Positions 7,271-15,533 of a DNA stretch of 39,784 nucleotides are shown here, in pieces (the first letter of the stretch is position 1; the number at the start of each line of letters is the position of its first letter). The notes below the pieces were generated by a model that ran no database searches, was not told the origin of the DNA, and saw nothing but the letters and a program-made list of their open reading frames with translations. The position numbers were made by a program, and so were the translations under genes. The DNA lies in assembly GCA_028284775.1 (NCBI GenBank), contig JANQRB010000154.1:1-39784 (forward strand). Reading direction: 5' to 3'. This DNA is from Candidatus Kapaibacterium sp. Lineage in GTDB: Bacteria > Bacteroidota > Ignavibacteria > Kapaibacteriales > UBA7675.

Positions 7271-8551
7271 ATGGGTATCGATCCGAATGTTAGTATTCGT
7301 GCCGCCGCCGCCGCTGTTGCGCAGGACGGCAAACAAAACCGGCCGGCTTCATCGCGCTCAGGCGGTCAGTCATTTAGGGTTGGTGAGATACTGCGGGGTA
7401 CGATCGTCGATGTAGCGGGGCGCGGTGCGGCACGTGTTGAGCTGCCGAGTGGCGAAGTCTATGCGCAGGTGCAGTCGCAGAACCTGCGGCGGGGCGACAG
7501 CCTGCTGTTCGCAGTACAGGCCACCGCTCCGAAGTTATTGCTTCGGGTAGAAGCTATCCCCGTGGCAATTGGAGACCGGGAAATGCCGGCCGCTGAAATC
7601 TTACGCATGCTCGGTCAGCCGACAACACCCCTCAACCTGGAGATTGTAGCATTTTTGCGCGAAGGGGAATCCCTGGTTCGCGTCGATGTAGTCCGCGATC
7701 TGCAGCAGGCCGTTCAGGGGCTTCGCCAAACCGATATTGGTGAAATGGGATTACGCGACACGCTGGCCGTGCTGGCCGCGATGCGGAAGGTTAACATTCC
7801 GCTGCAGCCGGAGTTCTTCGCGCGGATGCGGCGTGTGCTGGGGGGAACGCTTAACATTGCCCGGGATTTGCGGGAGTTGGACCGACAGGGCGGCACGCTG
7901 TCTTTGACGCATCCGCCCATCGCGCAGCGCGCCCAAACGCTGTTTCAGGATGCCCTGTCGAATTTTAAGCAGTTCCTTGGCATGTTCGGTATCAAGCCCC
8001 TGCGTGCCGAGCAGCCGCAAAGCTTGTACGAGCTGCTGCATCAGTATCTCCAGCAAGTTGAGGCATCACCGACAACAGCGGCCACCCGCCAGGTGCTGCA
8101 AATGACCGTTGCGCTTATGGAAGCGCTGGAGGGGCAGCACTTATATAATATACATGCCTCACGAACCGGCGGCAGTCTGCTTTTTAATGTTGCCTTACCT
8201 ATCGGTGATTCATTACAGGCAGCGACGATCGAAATCCACCCTCAACTTCAAAGCGATCGTCACGGCAGCGTCCTCAGCAGCTTTCGCGTTCAATCGGAAT
8301 TGAGTGCGCTCGGCCGGGTCGCGGCTTCCGGTACCTCACTCGGCCCTAATCTCAGCATCACGCTCCTGGCGGATTTGCCGCAGAGCGCTGCCGCTCTTGC
8401 GCGTTCCCGGGAGCAGCTTGTTGCCACATTGCAGCAGTCGGGGTATCACGTCCGCAGCCTTACGGTACGACAGGGCGATACGAGGGGCTCGATACCGGGT
8501 GCGGGCGGGGCTGCCGCCGGCGCTAAGCAGGGTGTTAATATCGTTGTCTGA
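7271..8551 (+). CDS. FliK-like protein (flagellar hook-length control type)
   Basis: A 426-residue protein from ATG 7271. The N-terminal part, about residues 35-100, is a small beta domain (GEILRGTIVDVAGRGAARVE, VYAQVQSQNLRRGDSLLFAV) like that at the start of many FliK-like proteins. A helical middle follows. The C-terminal part (about 300-410) resembles the Flg_hook domain: LLFNVALPIGDSLQAATIEI, then SELSALGRVAASGTSL, LSITLLADLPQSAAALARSR and LVATLQQSGYHVRSLTVRQG. FliK measures flagellar hook or injectisome needle length and switches export specificity. No other flagellar or type III secretion gene is in the window, so the role is open; it may be an orphan or repurposed relative. The next gene is a secreted beta-domain protein. 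The assignment rests on my pattern recognition of a weakly conserved family. Confidence 0.55.
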   Translation: MGIDPNVSIRAAAAAVAQDGKQNRPASSRSGGQSFRVGEILRGTIVDVAGRGAARVELPSGEVYAQVQSQNLRRGDSLLFAVQATAPKLLLRVEAIPVAIGDREMPAAEILRMLGQPTTPLNLEIVAFLREGESLVRVDVVRDLQQAVQGLRQTDIGEMGLRDTLAVLAAMRKVNIPLQPEFFARMRRVLGGTLNIARDLRELDRQGGTLSLTHPPIAQRAQTLFQDALSNFKQFLGMFGIKPLRAEQPQSLYELLHQYLQQVEASPTTAATRQVLQMTVALMEALEGQHLYNIHASRTGGSLLFNVALPIGDSLQAATIEIHPQLQSDRHGSVLSSFRVQSELSALGRVAASGTSLGPNLSITLLADLPQSAAALARSREQLVATLQQSGYHVRSLTVRQGDTRGSIPGAGGAAAGAKQGVNIVV

Positions 8552-8621
8552 AGCGCTCCCTGTCCACCGCGTTCAATCCAGCGGTATTCCTGCCGGGAAG
8601 TTCTGCGCAATTTTGTAAATT

Positions 8622-9572
8622 ATGCGTTTACCGAATTGTGATGTGAACAACAGCAACTGCAATGTATCCGTGAAACTATCCTTATTGATTTCGCCGTTCA
8701 AGGCTGCGGTTACGCGCCTTTCCGCCCTGCGTTATTTCGTCATCTTTTCATTACTGGCCGCTTTAAGTTGCGCGGGAATGTCTTGCCAGGGGGGCGGACG
8801 ATCGCTGCAGGAACCACCGGTGCCTCTGACGATGGAACTCGAACGCTCGACAGGCGGCGGTACCCGTCTTTCTGTGCGTATCGAAGGCATCGGAGACGAA
8901 GACAACGAAGAGCTCGGCTTTGTGCGCAATATTTTTGCCGTTCATGCTTTGCTGGTGCACCCGGAAACGGGACCGATCGATACTTTTGATGTCCAGACAG
9001 TCGCCTATGCCGGTATGTTGTCCAAGGAAGGCCCTGATTCACTCATTATCACCGGAACTCTGCACTGGGAGAATACCGAAGCCGTCGAATATGACGGTCT
9101 CGGCGTTGAAGTACAGATTACCACGGTGGACAAACAGACCTACGGCGTCTGGCGCGAATTCGCCTTGCCGACCGAATCAGATGAACAAAAGTCATTTCCC
9201 GGAGTAGTGTTCACGCCCAGTGTTGAGGACCTGACGGATTCTTCGGCCGTGTTTGTAGCTCTTGCCGAACGCAAACGCAACATCAACGGCGAACACTTTC
9301 CCAGCTCGGAATTTTTACGGGTGGAAATCGTCGACCGGGACGGAGCAATCCTCTGGAGCTCCGCGAAAGGTAAATTGTTCAGCAACTCTTACAATCTGGT
9401 CTTTCCTATGCAGAAGGGACAATTTGAACGCTACGAGTTGACCTGGAACGGCCGAACGAATGACGGTGCTCCGCTTGCGCCGGGTCAGTACAAAGCGTAC
9501 CTTAGTCTCATCGCCAAGCCGATACCCTACACAGATTCACTTACTTTTATCTGGAATTCAGCGAATGACTGA
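8622..9572 (+). CDS. Exported beta-domain protein with FlgD-Ig/BsuPI-like C terminus
   Basis: A 316-residue protein I do not recognise as a named family. A hydrophobic export signal (RYFVIFSLLAALSCAGMSC) sits about 37 residues after ATG 8622, so either the start is further in (GTG 8670 is in frame) or the signal has a long N-region. The two cysteines after the hydrophobic core could be lipidation sites, but neither fits the lipobox well. The C-terminal third (LRVEIVDRDGAILWSSA, YELTWNGRTNDGAPLAPGQY) matches the conserved pattern of FlgD-Ig and BsuPI domains, beta-sandwiches common at the ends of exported FCB proteins. The stop overlaps the ribD start by eight bases, so the two are probably translated from one message. 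No function can be given. Confidence 0.6.
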   Translation: MRLPNCDVNNSNCNVSVKLSLLISPFKAAVTRLSALRYFVIFSLLAALSCAGMSCQGGGRSLQEPPVPLTMELERSTGGGTRLSVRIEGIGDEDNEELGFVRNIFAVHALLVHPETGPIDTFDVQTVAYAGMLSKEGPDSLIITGTLHWENTEAVEYDGLGVEVQITTVDKQTYGVWREFALPTESDEQKSFPGVVFTPSVEDLTDSSAVFVALAERKRNINGEHFPSSEFLRVEIVDRDGAILWSSAKGKLFSNSYNLVFPMQKGQFERYELTWNGRTNDGAPLAPGQYKAYLSLIAKPIPYTDSLTFIWNSAND

Positions 9573-10683
9573 AACACAAGCAATGAAGCGGGCATTGCGC
9601 TTGGCGCTGCGGGGTTCGGGGAAAGTGAGCCCCAATCCGCGTGTTGGCTGTGTGCTACTAAAAAATGACCGGGTGATCGGCGAAGGATGGCATCAGGCCT
9701 ACGGCGAGGCTCACGCCGAAGCCCATGCGATAGCGAATGCAAGCGAAGATGTCGCCGGCGCAACGCTTGTCGTAAATTTGGAACCCTGTGCCCATCAGGG
9801 CCAGACGCCGCCATGCACCGATATGTTGATCGAACGGCAAATCGGCCGCGTGGTAATCGGCATGACAGATCCCAATCCTGATGTCGAAGGCGGCGGCATC
9901 GCCAAGCTTCAGGCGGCGGGCATCGAAGTCGTTAGCGGCGTCCTTGATGACGAATGTCGCTGGGTCAATCGCTTTTTCAGCACATTTGTCACACGCAAGC
10001 TGCCTTACGTCATCGCCAAAGCCGCGCAGTCGGTCGACGGCTGTATCGCCACCACGTACGGACAGTCGAAGTGGATCACCTCCGAAGAGAGTCGCAAACG
10101 CGGGCATCGTCTGCGCAACGAAGTTGATGCGATTATCGTGGGCGAAACAACAGTCAAAAAGGATGACCCCGAGCTGACGGTGCGGCTTGTTAAGGGACGC
10201 ACGCCCAAGCGGGTCGTCCTTGACGCCGACCTCTCTCTGCCACTTAAAGTCAAGTTGTTCTCAGGTCCGGATCGTAACGAAACGATAGTTTTCAGTAGCC
10301 AGAAAGCGGTGAAATCGGTAAAGGCAAATGCATTAACATTGAGCGGCATCACACTAATCGGCGCGGAGCAGATCACGGATGGAATGATCGATGTCAATGA
10401 AATACTGGGCAAGCTGGCCGAACGCAACATCACCTCGGTACTCGTGGAAGGCGGCGCGCAGGTTCTCTCCAGCTTTATGAAGGCGGATGTCGTGGATGAG
10501 CTGCAACTCTTCGTCGCTCCGATGGTGCTGGGAGGGGGACTGCAGACTTTCGGTCAGTTACAGGTGCCGGCGCTGCGCCAGGCGCGCAATTTTGACTACA
10601 GTTCGGTTGGTCGCAGCGGCGACGATATCCACGTCGTTGCCGTTCGCCGACGAGACGCGGTACAGGGCGGTCCGGCGAATTAA
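9565..10683 (+). CDS. ribD: Bifunctional riboflavin deaminase/reductase RibD
   Basis: Catalyses the second and third steps of riboflavin synthesis: deamination of the 2,5-diaminopyrimidine and NADPH-dependent reduction of its ribosyl side chain. The 372-residue length from ATG 9565 is normal. Residues 1-145 form the zinc-dependent deaminase: GEAHAEAHAIANA carries the HAE motif, and NLEPCAHQGQTPPC carries the zinc cysteines. From about residue 146 the RibD C-terminal reductase domain follows: KLPYVIAKAAQSVDGCIAT, SKWITSEESR, DAIIVGETTVKKDDPELTVR, SVLVEGGAQVLSSF and APMVLGGGLQTF. I chose ATG 9565 because the extension to 9460 lies inside the upstream gene and adds nothing family-like. No other rib genes are adjacent, and no FMN riboswitch motif was seen upstream. 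Confidence 0.95.
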   Translation: MTETQAMKRALRLALRGSGKVSPNPRVGCVLLKNDRVIGEGWHQAYGEAHAEAHAIANASEDVAGATLVVNLEPCAHQGQTPPCTDMLIERQIGRVVIGMTDPNPDVEGGGIAKLQAAGIEVVSGVLDDECRWVNRFFSTFVTRKLPYVIAKAAQSVDGCIATTYGQSKWITSEESRKRGHRLRNEVDAIIVGETTVKKDDPELTVRLVKGRTPKRVVLDADLSLPLKVKLFSGPDRNETIVFSSQKAVKSVKANALTLSGITLIGAEQITDGMIDVNEILGKLAERNITSVLVEGGAQVLSSFMKADVVDELQLFVAPMVLGGGLQTFGQLQVPALRQARNFDYSSVGRSGDDIHVVAVRRRDAVQGGPAN

Positions 10684-10864
10684 TTTCGTTGGGGAATCCT
10701 CCCGCCTTTCGTATCTTGCGGCTTGTTTTTTTCGATTTTCAAGGCAAAAATTACGCGGGGCATACGGTTCTCCGTCAGAGTAATCGCCGGGCCCAAAGAG
10801 CTCGTCGAAACCAGTGCGGGCACGAAGATCGGTGGCGCTGTCTGATCATTGAACCGAATTATTT

Positions 10865-11767
10865 ATGTGCAGGTTTCTTGCATACATCGGACCGCCGGTC
10901 AAGGCTGAAGACTTGTTGTACAAGCCCAAGTATTCGCTTGTGGTGGCGCAGAGTATGCACGCCGAAGAAATGTCGGTGATGGTCAACGGCGATGGTTTCG
11001 GCATTGGCTGGTATGCGCCGGAGATCGACAACGAACCATGTGTTTTTCGCAGCGTCAAGCCGGCGTGGAGCGATGCCAACCTGCGCAATCTCTCGCGTAA
11101 AATCTACTCGCCGCTTATTTTTGCTCATATCCGCGCCGCATCACCCGGTTCTTTGGTGGAGGAAGTGAATTCCCATCCCTTCGAGTGCGGCAGATTGATG
11201 TTCATGCACAATGGCCTGGTAGGTGATTTCGCCAAGATTCGGCGCCCGCTGCTACGGCGTCTGAGCGACCGCGCCTATGATGCCATTCTCGGATCGACCG
11301 ACTCGGAGCATCTCTTCGGCCTGTTTCTTAACCACATCGAAGATCCCGACGGCGACGTAACCTGCGATGAAATGCGCTATGCTATGAGCAAAATGCTGGA
11401 GGATTTCAGCGAGTTGCTTGTCGATGCGGGCGTCAAAAGCCATTCGTACCTTAACATTTGCGTCACGAACGGCAGCAGCATCGTTTCGATGCGTTACACG
11501 ACGAATCCCAGCGTGCAACCGGCGACACTATACTATATGTACGGTCGGGAATATCATTGTCGCGGCGAATATTGTGTCATGGAACCAAGTTCCGCCCAGC
11601 CCACCAGCATTGTGATCGCATCCGAACCTTTCACACTGCGTCGCTCCGACTGGTTTAAAGTCGGGCGCAACACAATGATGGTGATCGATGAAACGCTGCG
11701 GATTCATTTTCACGATATAATTTTACCGGTGGAACGCAAGATGTTCGAACCGGTTCAGGTTAAATGA
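10865..11767 (+). CDS. Class II glutamine amidotransferase (YafJ/EgtC-like)
   Basis: A 300-residue Ntn-type amidotransferase. The catalytic Cys is residue 2 (MCRFLAYIGPP), exposed after Met removal. Other family landmarks are VNGDGFGIGWY, FAHIRAASPGS, NSHPFECGRLMFMHNGLVGDF with the oxyanion HNG, and STDSEHLFGLFL. Class II amidotransferases hydrolyse glutamine or act as Ntn hydrolases. YafJ-like stand-alone members are of uncertain function, and EgtC acts in ergothioneine synthesis, but no egt genes are nearby. A small hairpin, CGGGT/ACCCG (11781-11785/11792-11796), lies after the stop. Family is certain; substrate is unknown. Confidence 0.85.
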   Translation: MCRFLAYIGPPVKAEDLLYKPKYSLVVAQSMHAEEMSVMVNGDGFGIGWYAPEIDNEPCVFRSVKPAWSDANLRNLSRKIYSPLIFAHIRAASPGSLVEEVNSHPFECGRLMFMHNGLVGDFAKIRRPLLRRLSDRAYDAILGSTDSEHLFGLFLNHIEDPDGDVTCDEMRYAMSKMLEDFSELLVDAGVKSHSYLNICVTNGSSIVSMRYTTNPSVQPATLYYMYGREYHCRGEYCVMEPSSAQPTSIVIASEPFTLRRSDWFKVGRNTMMVIDETLRIHFHDIILPVERKMFEPVQVK

Positions 11768-11823
11768 ACACGGGCGATTGCGGGTAAACGAACCCGAAGC
11801 TATTAACGAGTATATCCGAACCT

Positions 11824-13809
11824 ATGCTTGAGCTGATACCGCTAGTACCTTTCCTGCCCCTGGTTGGATTTGTCGTTCTCGGTCTTTTCGGCAGCAAATT
11901 ACGCAACGAACAACTCATCGGCTGGCTTGGCAGCGGTACGGTGCTGTTGTCGTTTTTGCTGACTCTCGGCATTTTCTTCGAGCTGCTGGGAATGCCGCCC
12001 GATGCTCGCGATGGCCACGTTGTCCAGGTCTACTCCTGGCTGGCCGCCGGCAGCTTCAGCGTCGACATCGCCTATCTCGTCGACCCCCTGTCCCTGGTCT
12101 TCACCCTTATCATTACCGGTGTCGGCTTTCTGATTCACGTCTATTCCATCGGCTACATGCACGGCGATGAGGGCTTCTTCCGCTTCTTCGCTTACCTGAA
12201 CCTCTTCATCTTTATGATGCTCAACCTGGTGCTGGCCGATAACTTCCTGCTGACCTTCCTCGGTTGGGAAGGAGTAGGGCTAGCATCCTATTTGTTGATC
12301 GGCTTCTGGTATAAACGCAAGTTTCCCGGCGTGGGACTGGTCTGGACCGGCGATGCCGCCCGCAAAGCCTTCATCGTCAACCGTGTCGGCGATTTCGGTA
12401 TGCTGGTCGCGATGTTTATCCTGTTTACTCTCTACGGCAGTCTGAATTATCTCGAGCTCGATGCCGCCGGACCTACGCAAGCTGGTGAATTGCTGACGAT
12501 AGCAACGTTGCTGCTTTTTCTGGGTTGTTGCGGTAAATCGGCTCAGATTCCGCTTTTCGTCTGGCTGCCCGACGCTATGGCTGGCCCTACCTCCGTTTCA
12601 GCCCTTATCCACGCTGCGACGATGGTTACATCCGGCATTTTCCTGATTGCCCGAAATGCCACGCTTTTCGCGCTGTCGCCGATAACGATGGAGATCGTCG
12701 CGATCATCGGTATACTGACCGCACTCCTGGCGGCCACAATGGGCATCTTCCAAAATGATATCAAAAAAGTACTGGCATATTCAACCGTCAGCCAATTGGG
12801 CTTTATGTTCGCCGCCCTTGGCGTCGGCGCCTTTACGGCGGCGGTCTTTCACGTGATGACGCACGCCTTTTTCAAGGCTTGTCTTTTTCTCGGCTCCGGC
12901 TCTGTCATTCACGCGATGCACGAAGAGCAGGATATCCAGAAGATGGGCGGCTTGAAAAAATATATGCCCAGCACCTACAAGACCTTCTTGATTTCTTCCA
13001 TCGCGATCGCAGGTATTCCGCCGCTGGCCGGCTTTTTCTCCAAAGATGAAATTCTGTGGTATACCTTCAAGAACGGCGGCGCCTTCCTCGGTGGCATGGG
13101 CGGTTATCTGATTTGGACAATCGGCGCGCTGGCGGCGCTCTGTACGGCCTTCTATATGTTCCGCCTTGTCCATCTGACCTTCCACGGCAAGGAACGATTC
13201 GATGCCGCCAAAGTGCATCCTCACGAGTCGCCCGCTACAATGACTATGCCGCTGTGGATCCTGGCGGTTCTTGCGGCCCTTGGCGGATTCCTGGGCTATC
13301 CGCACGCCCTGGGTCATTTCATACCCCATTTCCTGCACGGATGGCTGGACCCGGTATTGGCGGGCGGCTCAGGCCTGTGGGAACAATGGGTGAATGGCCA
13401 GCGAACAGAGCCGGCCATCATCTGGGAATATTTCCTGATGGGAGCTTCGGTGCTACTGGCCCTTGTGGGAATATTACTCGCGACACGCTGGTACAATAAA
13501 GATCAACCGCGCCTGGCGTCCGCCGAAGAAGGATTGCCGGCCTACCGCATTCTTTTCAACAAATATTACATCGATGAGCTGTATCAGAAGCTCGTGGTCG
13601 ATCCGCTTGACCGCTTCGCGGAAGGCTTTCTCTTCCGTGTTTTCGATGTTAAACTTGTCGATGGTTTCGTTAACGGAACGGCGAGCTTCATCGGGCGGAG
13701 TGCCGAGGTACTGCGGCGGCTGCAGACAGGCGTCGCCCAGAACTATGCGCTCGTGATGCTGGTCGGTATTATCGGCGTCATGTTCTGGCTGGTGCTCTTC
13801 CGCGGCTAG
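11824..13809 (+). CDS. nuoL: NADH-quinone oxidoreductase subunit L
   Basis: The largest antiporter-like membrane subunit of respiratory complex I, 661 residues, about 14-16 membrane spans, in the distal membrane arm where it takes part in proton pumping. Family landmarks: VDPLSLVFTLIITGVGFLIH, FLGWEGVGLASYLLIGFW with the key Glu of TM5, and GKSAQIPLFVWLPDAMAGPT with the key Lys and the following SALIHAATMVTSG. Further on are KKVLAYSTVSQLGFM and GIPPLAGFFSKDEIL. The C terminus (YIDELYQKLVVDPLDRF to the end) is the long lateral helix and its anchor. It heads nuoL-nuoM-nuoN; nuoK, normally just upstream, is absent here, being replaced by an amidotransferase gene. No Shine-Dalgarno is evident. 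Confidence 0.97.
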   Translation: MLELIPLVPFLPLVGFVVLGLFGSKLRNEQLIGWLGSGTVLLSFLLTLGIFFELLGMPPDARDGHVVQVYSWLAAGSFSVDIAYLVDPLSLVFTLIITGVGFLIHVYSIGYMHGDEGFFRFFAYLNLFIFMMLNLVLADNFLLTFLGWEGVGLASYLLIGFWYKRKFPGVGLVWTGDAARKAFIVNRVGDFGMLVAMFILFTLYGSLNYLELDAAGPTQAGELLTIATLLLFLGCCGKSAQIPLFVWLPDAMAGPTSVSALIHAATMVTSGIFLIARNATLFALSPITMEIVAIIGILTALLAATMGIFQNDIKKVLAYSTVSQLGFMFAALGVGAFTAAVFHVMTHAFFKACLFLGSGSVIHAMHEEQDIQKMGGLKKYMPSTYKTFLISSIAIAGIPPLAGFFSKDEILWYTFKNGGAFLGGMGGYLIWTIGALAALCTAFYMFRLVHLTFHGKERFDAAKVHPHESPATMTMPLWILAVLAALGGFLGYPHALGHFIPHFLHGWLDPVLAGGSGLWEQWVNGQRTEPAIIWEYFLMGASVLLALVGILLATRWYNKDQPRLASAEEGLPAYRILFNKYYIDELYQKLVVDPLDRFAEGFLFRVFDVKLVDGFVNGTASFIGRSAEVLRRLQTGVAQNYALVMLVGIIGVMFWLVLFRG

Positions 13810-13872
13810 AAAAGGTATTGTACTCCCTGAATAACACAGTTTCACGTTTCAGTCGAAATCGGTATCACGCTT

Positions 13873-15456
13873 ATGGCGGCCTTACTTACGACCTTGTTTC
13901 TTCCTTTGCTCGGAGCCTTTGCACTGCTCTTTATCGACAAGACAGCGCTGCGGGGCATCAAGGTAACGGCGCTGGCGATCTCCCTGCTGACCTTTCTTGC
14001 CTCGGTCGTACTGTTCATGCAGTTCGATCAAAGCGAGGCCGGTTTTCAGTTTGTTATCAACCAGACCTGGATTAGCTCGCTCGATGCCGGCTTTCGAATC
14101 GGCGTAGACGGGATGTCGATGTTACTGCTTCTGCTCACGACGCTGATCATGCCGGTTGCGATCCTGACATCCTTCAATTCGATCAAAAAGAACGACAAGC
14201 TTTATTATGCAATGCTGCTGCTCTTGCAGGCCGGGATGACAGGCGTCTTCGTGGCCCTGGATACCTTCCTCTTTTATGTCTTCTGGGAAGTGATCCTGAT
14301 CCCGATGTACTTTATCATCGGCGTCTGGGGCGGCAAAAACCGGATTTACGCAGCCGTTAAGTTTTTCATCTATACGATGGCGGGCTCCCTCCTGATGCTG
14401 CTGGCGATAATCTGGCTCGGCTTTCACGGCGATCCGCAGTCCGGCAAGTTTACCGCCGATCTGATGGCATTGCGCGATGTCGGGCCCCGAATACCCTTTG
14501 ACATACAGCAGTGGCTATTTCTGGCATTTGCATTGTCTTTTGCAATCAAAGTGCCACTATTCCCCGTCCATACCTGGCTGCCGGATGCTCACGTACAGGC
14601 GCCGACAGCGGGCTCGGTTATCCTGGCCGGCGTCATGCTGAAGCTCGGCACCTACGGTCTGATCCGATTTAACCTGGAGCTGTTTCCGCAGTCATCGCAT
14701 TATTACGCGGATTTCTTCTGCATCCTTTCCGTTATCGGCATTATTTACGGCGCATTGGTGGCGATGGCGCAGAGCGATATCAAAAAGCTGGTCGCCTACT
14801 CCTCCGTTTCCCACATGGGCTTTATTGTACTGGGCATCTTTTCGATGAATAGCGAGGGCCTGCAAGGCGCGATCATTCAGATGGTGAACCACGGCCTCTC
14901 TACCGGCATGCTCTTCCTCTGCGTTGGCGTGCTCTACGAACGGCGTCATACTCGTGAGCTGAAGGATTATGGCGGCGTAATGTCGGTGATGCCGAAGTTC
15001 GGGATTCTCTTCGGCATCGCAATGCTGGCTTCTGTCGGCCTGCCGGGACTCAACGGTTTCGTGGGTGAATTTCTGACCCTGCTGGGCGCATACACTTCGC
15101 CGGCCCTTGACACACCGTGGTATGCCGTGCTGTCGGCATCGGGTGTCATCCTCGCTGCGGTCTATCTGCTGAAAATGTATAACGGTGTCGTTTTCGGCGT
15201 CAATGACAAAGCGGAGAATCAGAGTTTGCCGGATCTGACGCGCAGCGAAATGTGGCAACTGGTGCCGCTGGCCGTCTGCTGCTTCTGGATCGGCCTGTTT
15301 CCCGCCGGCTTTCTCAAGGTCAGCGCGCCGTCAACGGCGGCCCTGGTCAATAAGATTGAAGGCCTGCGGGCCGATGACCATAATTACGGTCAAGAACTAT
15401 TGTTGCCGGATGCCGCGGAAGCGCTTGCCGAACAAGGCGCTGCCCACCCTGATTAA
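13873..15456 (+). CDS. nuoM: NADH-quinone oxidoreductase subunit M
   Basis: Second antiporter-like complex I subunit, 527 residues with about 14 membrane spans. Landmarks: FRIGVDGMSMLLLLLTTLIM, FYVFWEVILIPMYFIIGVWG with the conserved Glu, FAIKVPLFPVHTWLPDAHVQ with the conserved Lys and WLPDAH, then APTAGSVILAGVMLKLGTYG, DIKKLVAYSSVSHMGF and GLPGLNGFVGEFL. It follows nuoL by 63 bases on the same strand and should be co-transcribed with it. No Shine-Dalgarno before ATG 13873. The polar C-terminal tail after the last span, about 35 residues, is slightly longer than usual. Confidence 0.97.
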   Translation: MAALLTTLFLPLLGAFALLFIDKTALRGIKVTALAISLLTFLASVVLFMQFDQSEAGFQFVINQTWISSLDAGFRIGVDGMSMLLLLLTTLIMPVAILTSFNSIKKNDKLYYAMLLLLQAGMTGVFVALDTFLFYVFWEVILIPMYFIIGVWGGKNRIYAAVKFFIYTMAGSLLMLLAIIWLGFHGDPQSGKFTADLMALRDVGPRIPFDIQQWLFLAFALSFAIKVPLFPVHTWLPDAHVQAPTAGSVILAGVMLKLGTYGLIRFNLELFPQSSHYYADFFCILSVIGIIYGALVAMAQSDIKKLVAYSSVSHMGFIVLGIFSMNSEGLQGAIIQMVNHGLSTGMLFLCVGVLYERRHTRELKDYGGVMSVMPKFGILFGIAMLASVGLPGLNGFVGEFLTLLGAYTSPALDTPWYAVLSASGVILAAVYLLKMYNGVVFGVNDKAENQSLPDLTRSEMWQLVPLAVCCFWIGLFPAGFLKVSAPSTAALVNKIEGLRADDHNYGQELLLPDAAEALAEQGAAHPD

Positions 15457-15533
15457 AGGAAGCGACCGGCAGGACGATGTGTCGGCGGAACAAGCCGAGC
15501 TTTAGTTGTAACACATAAGCGGTAGATATCTCC

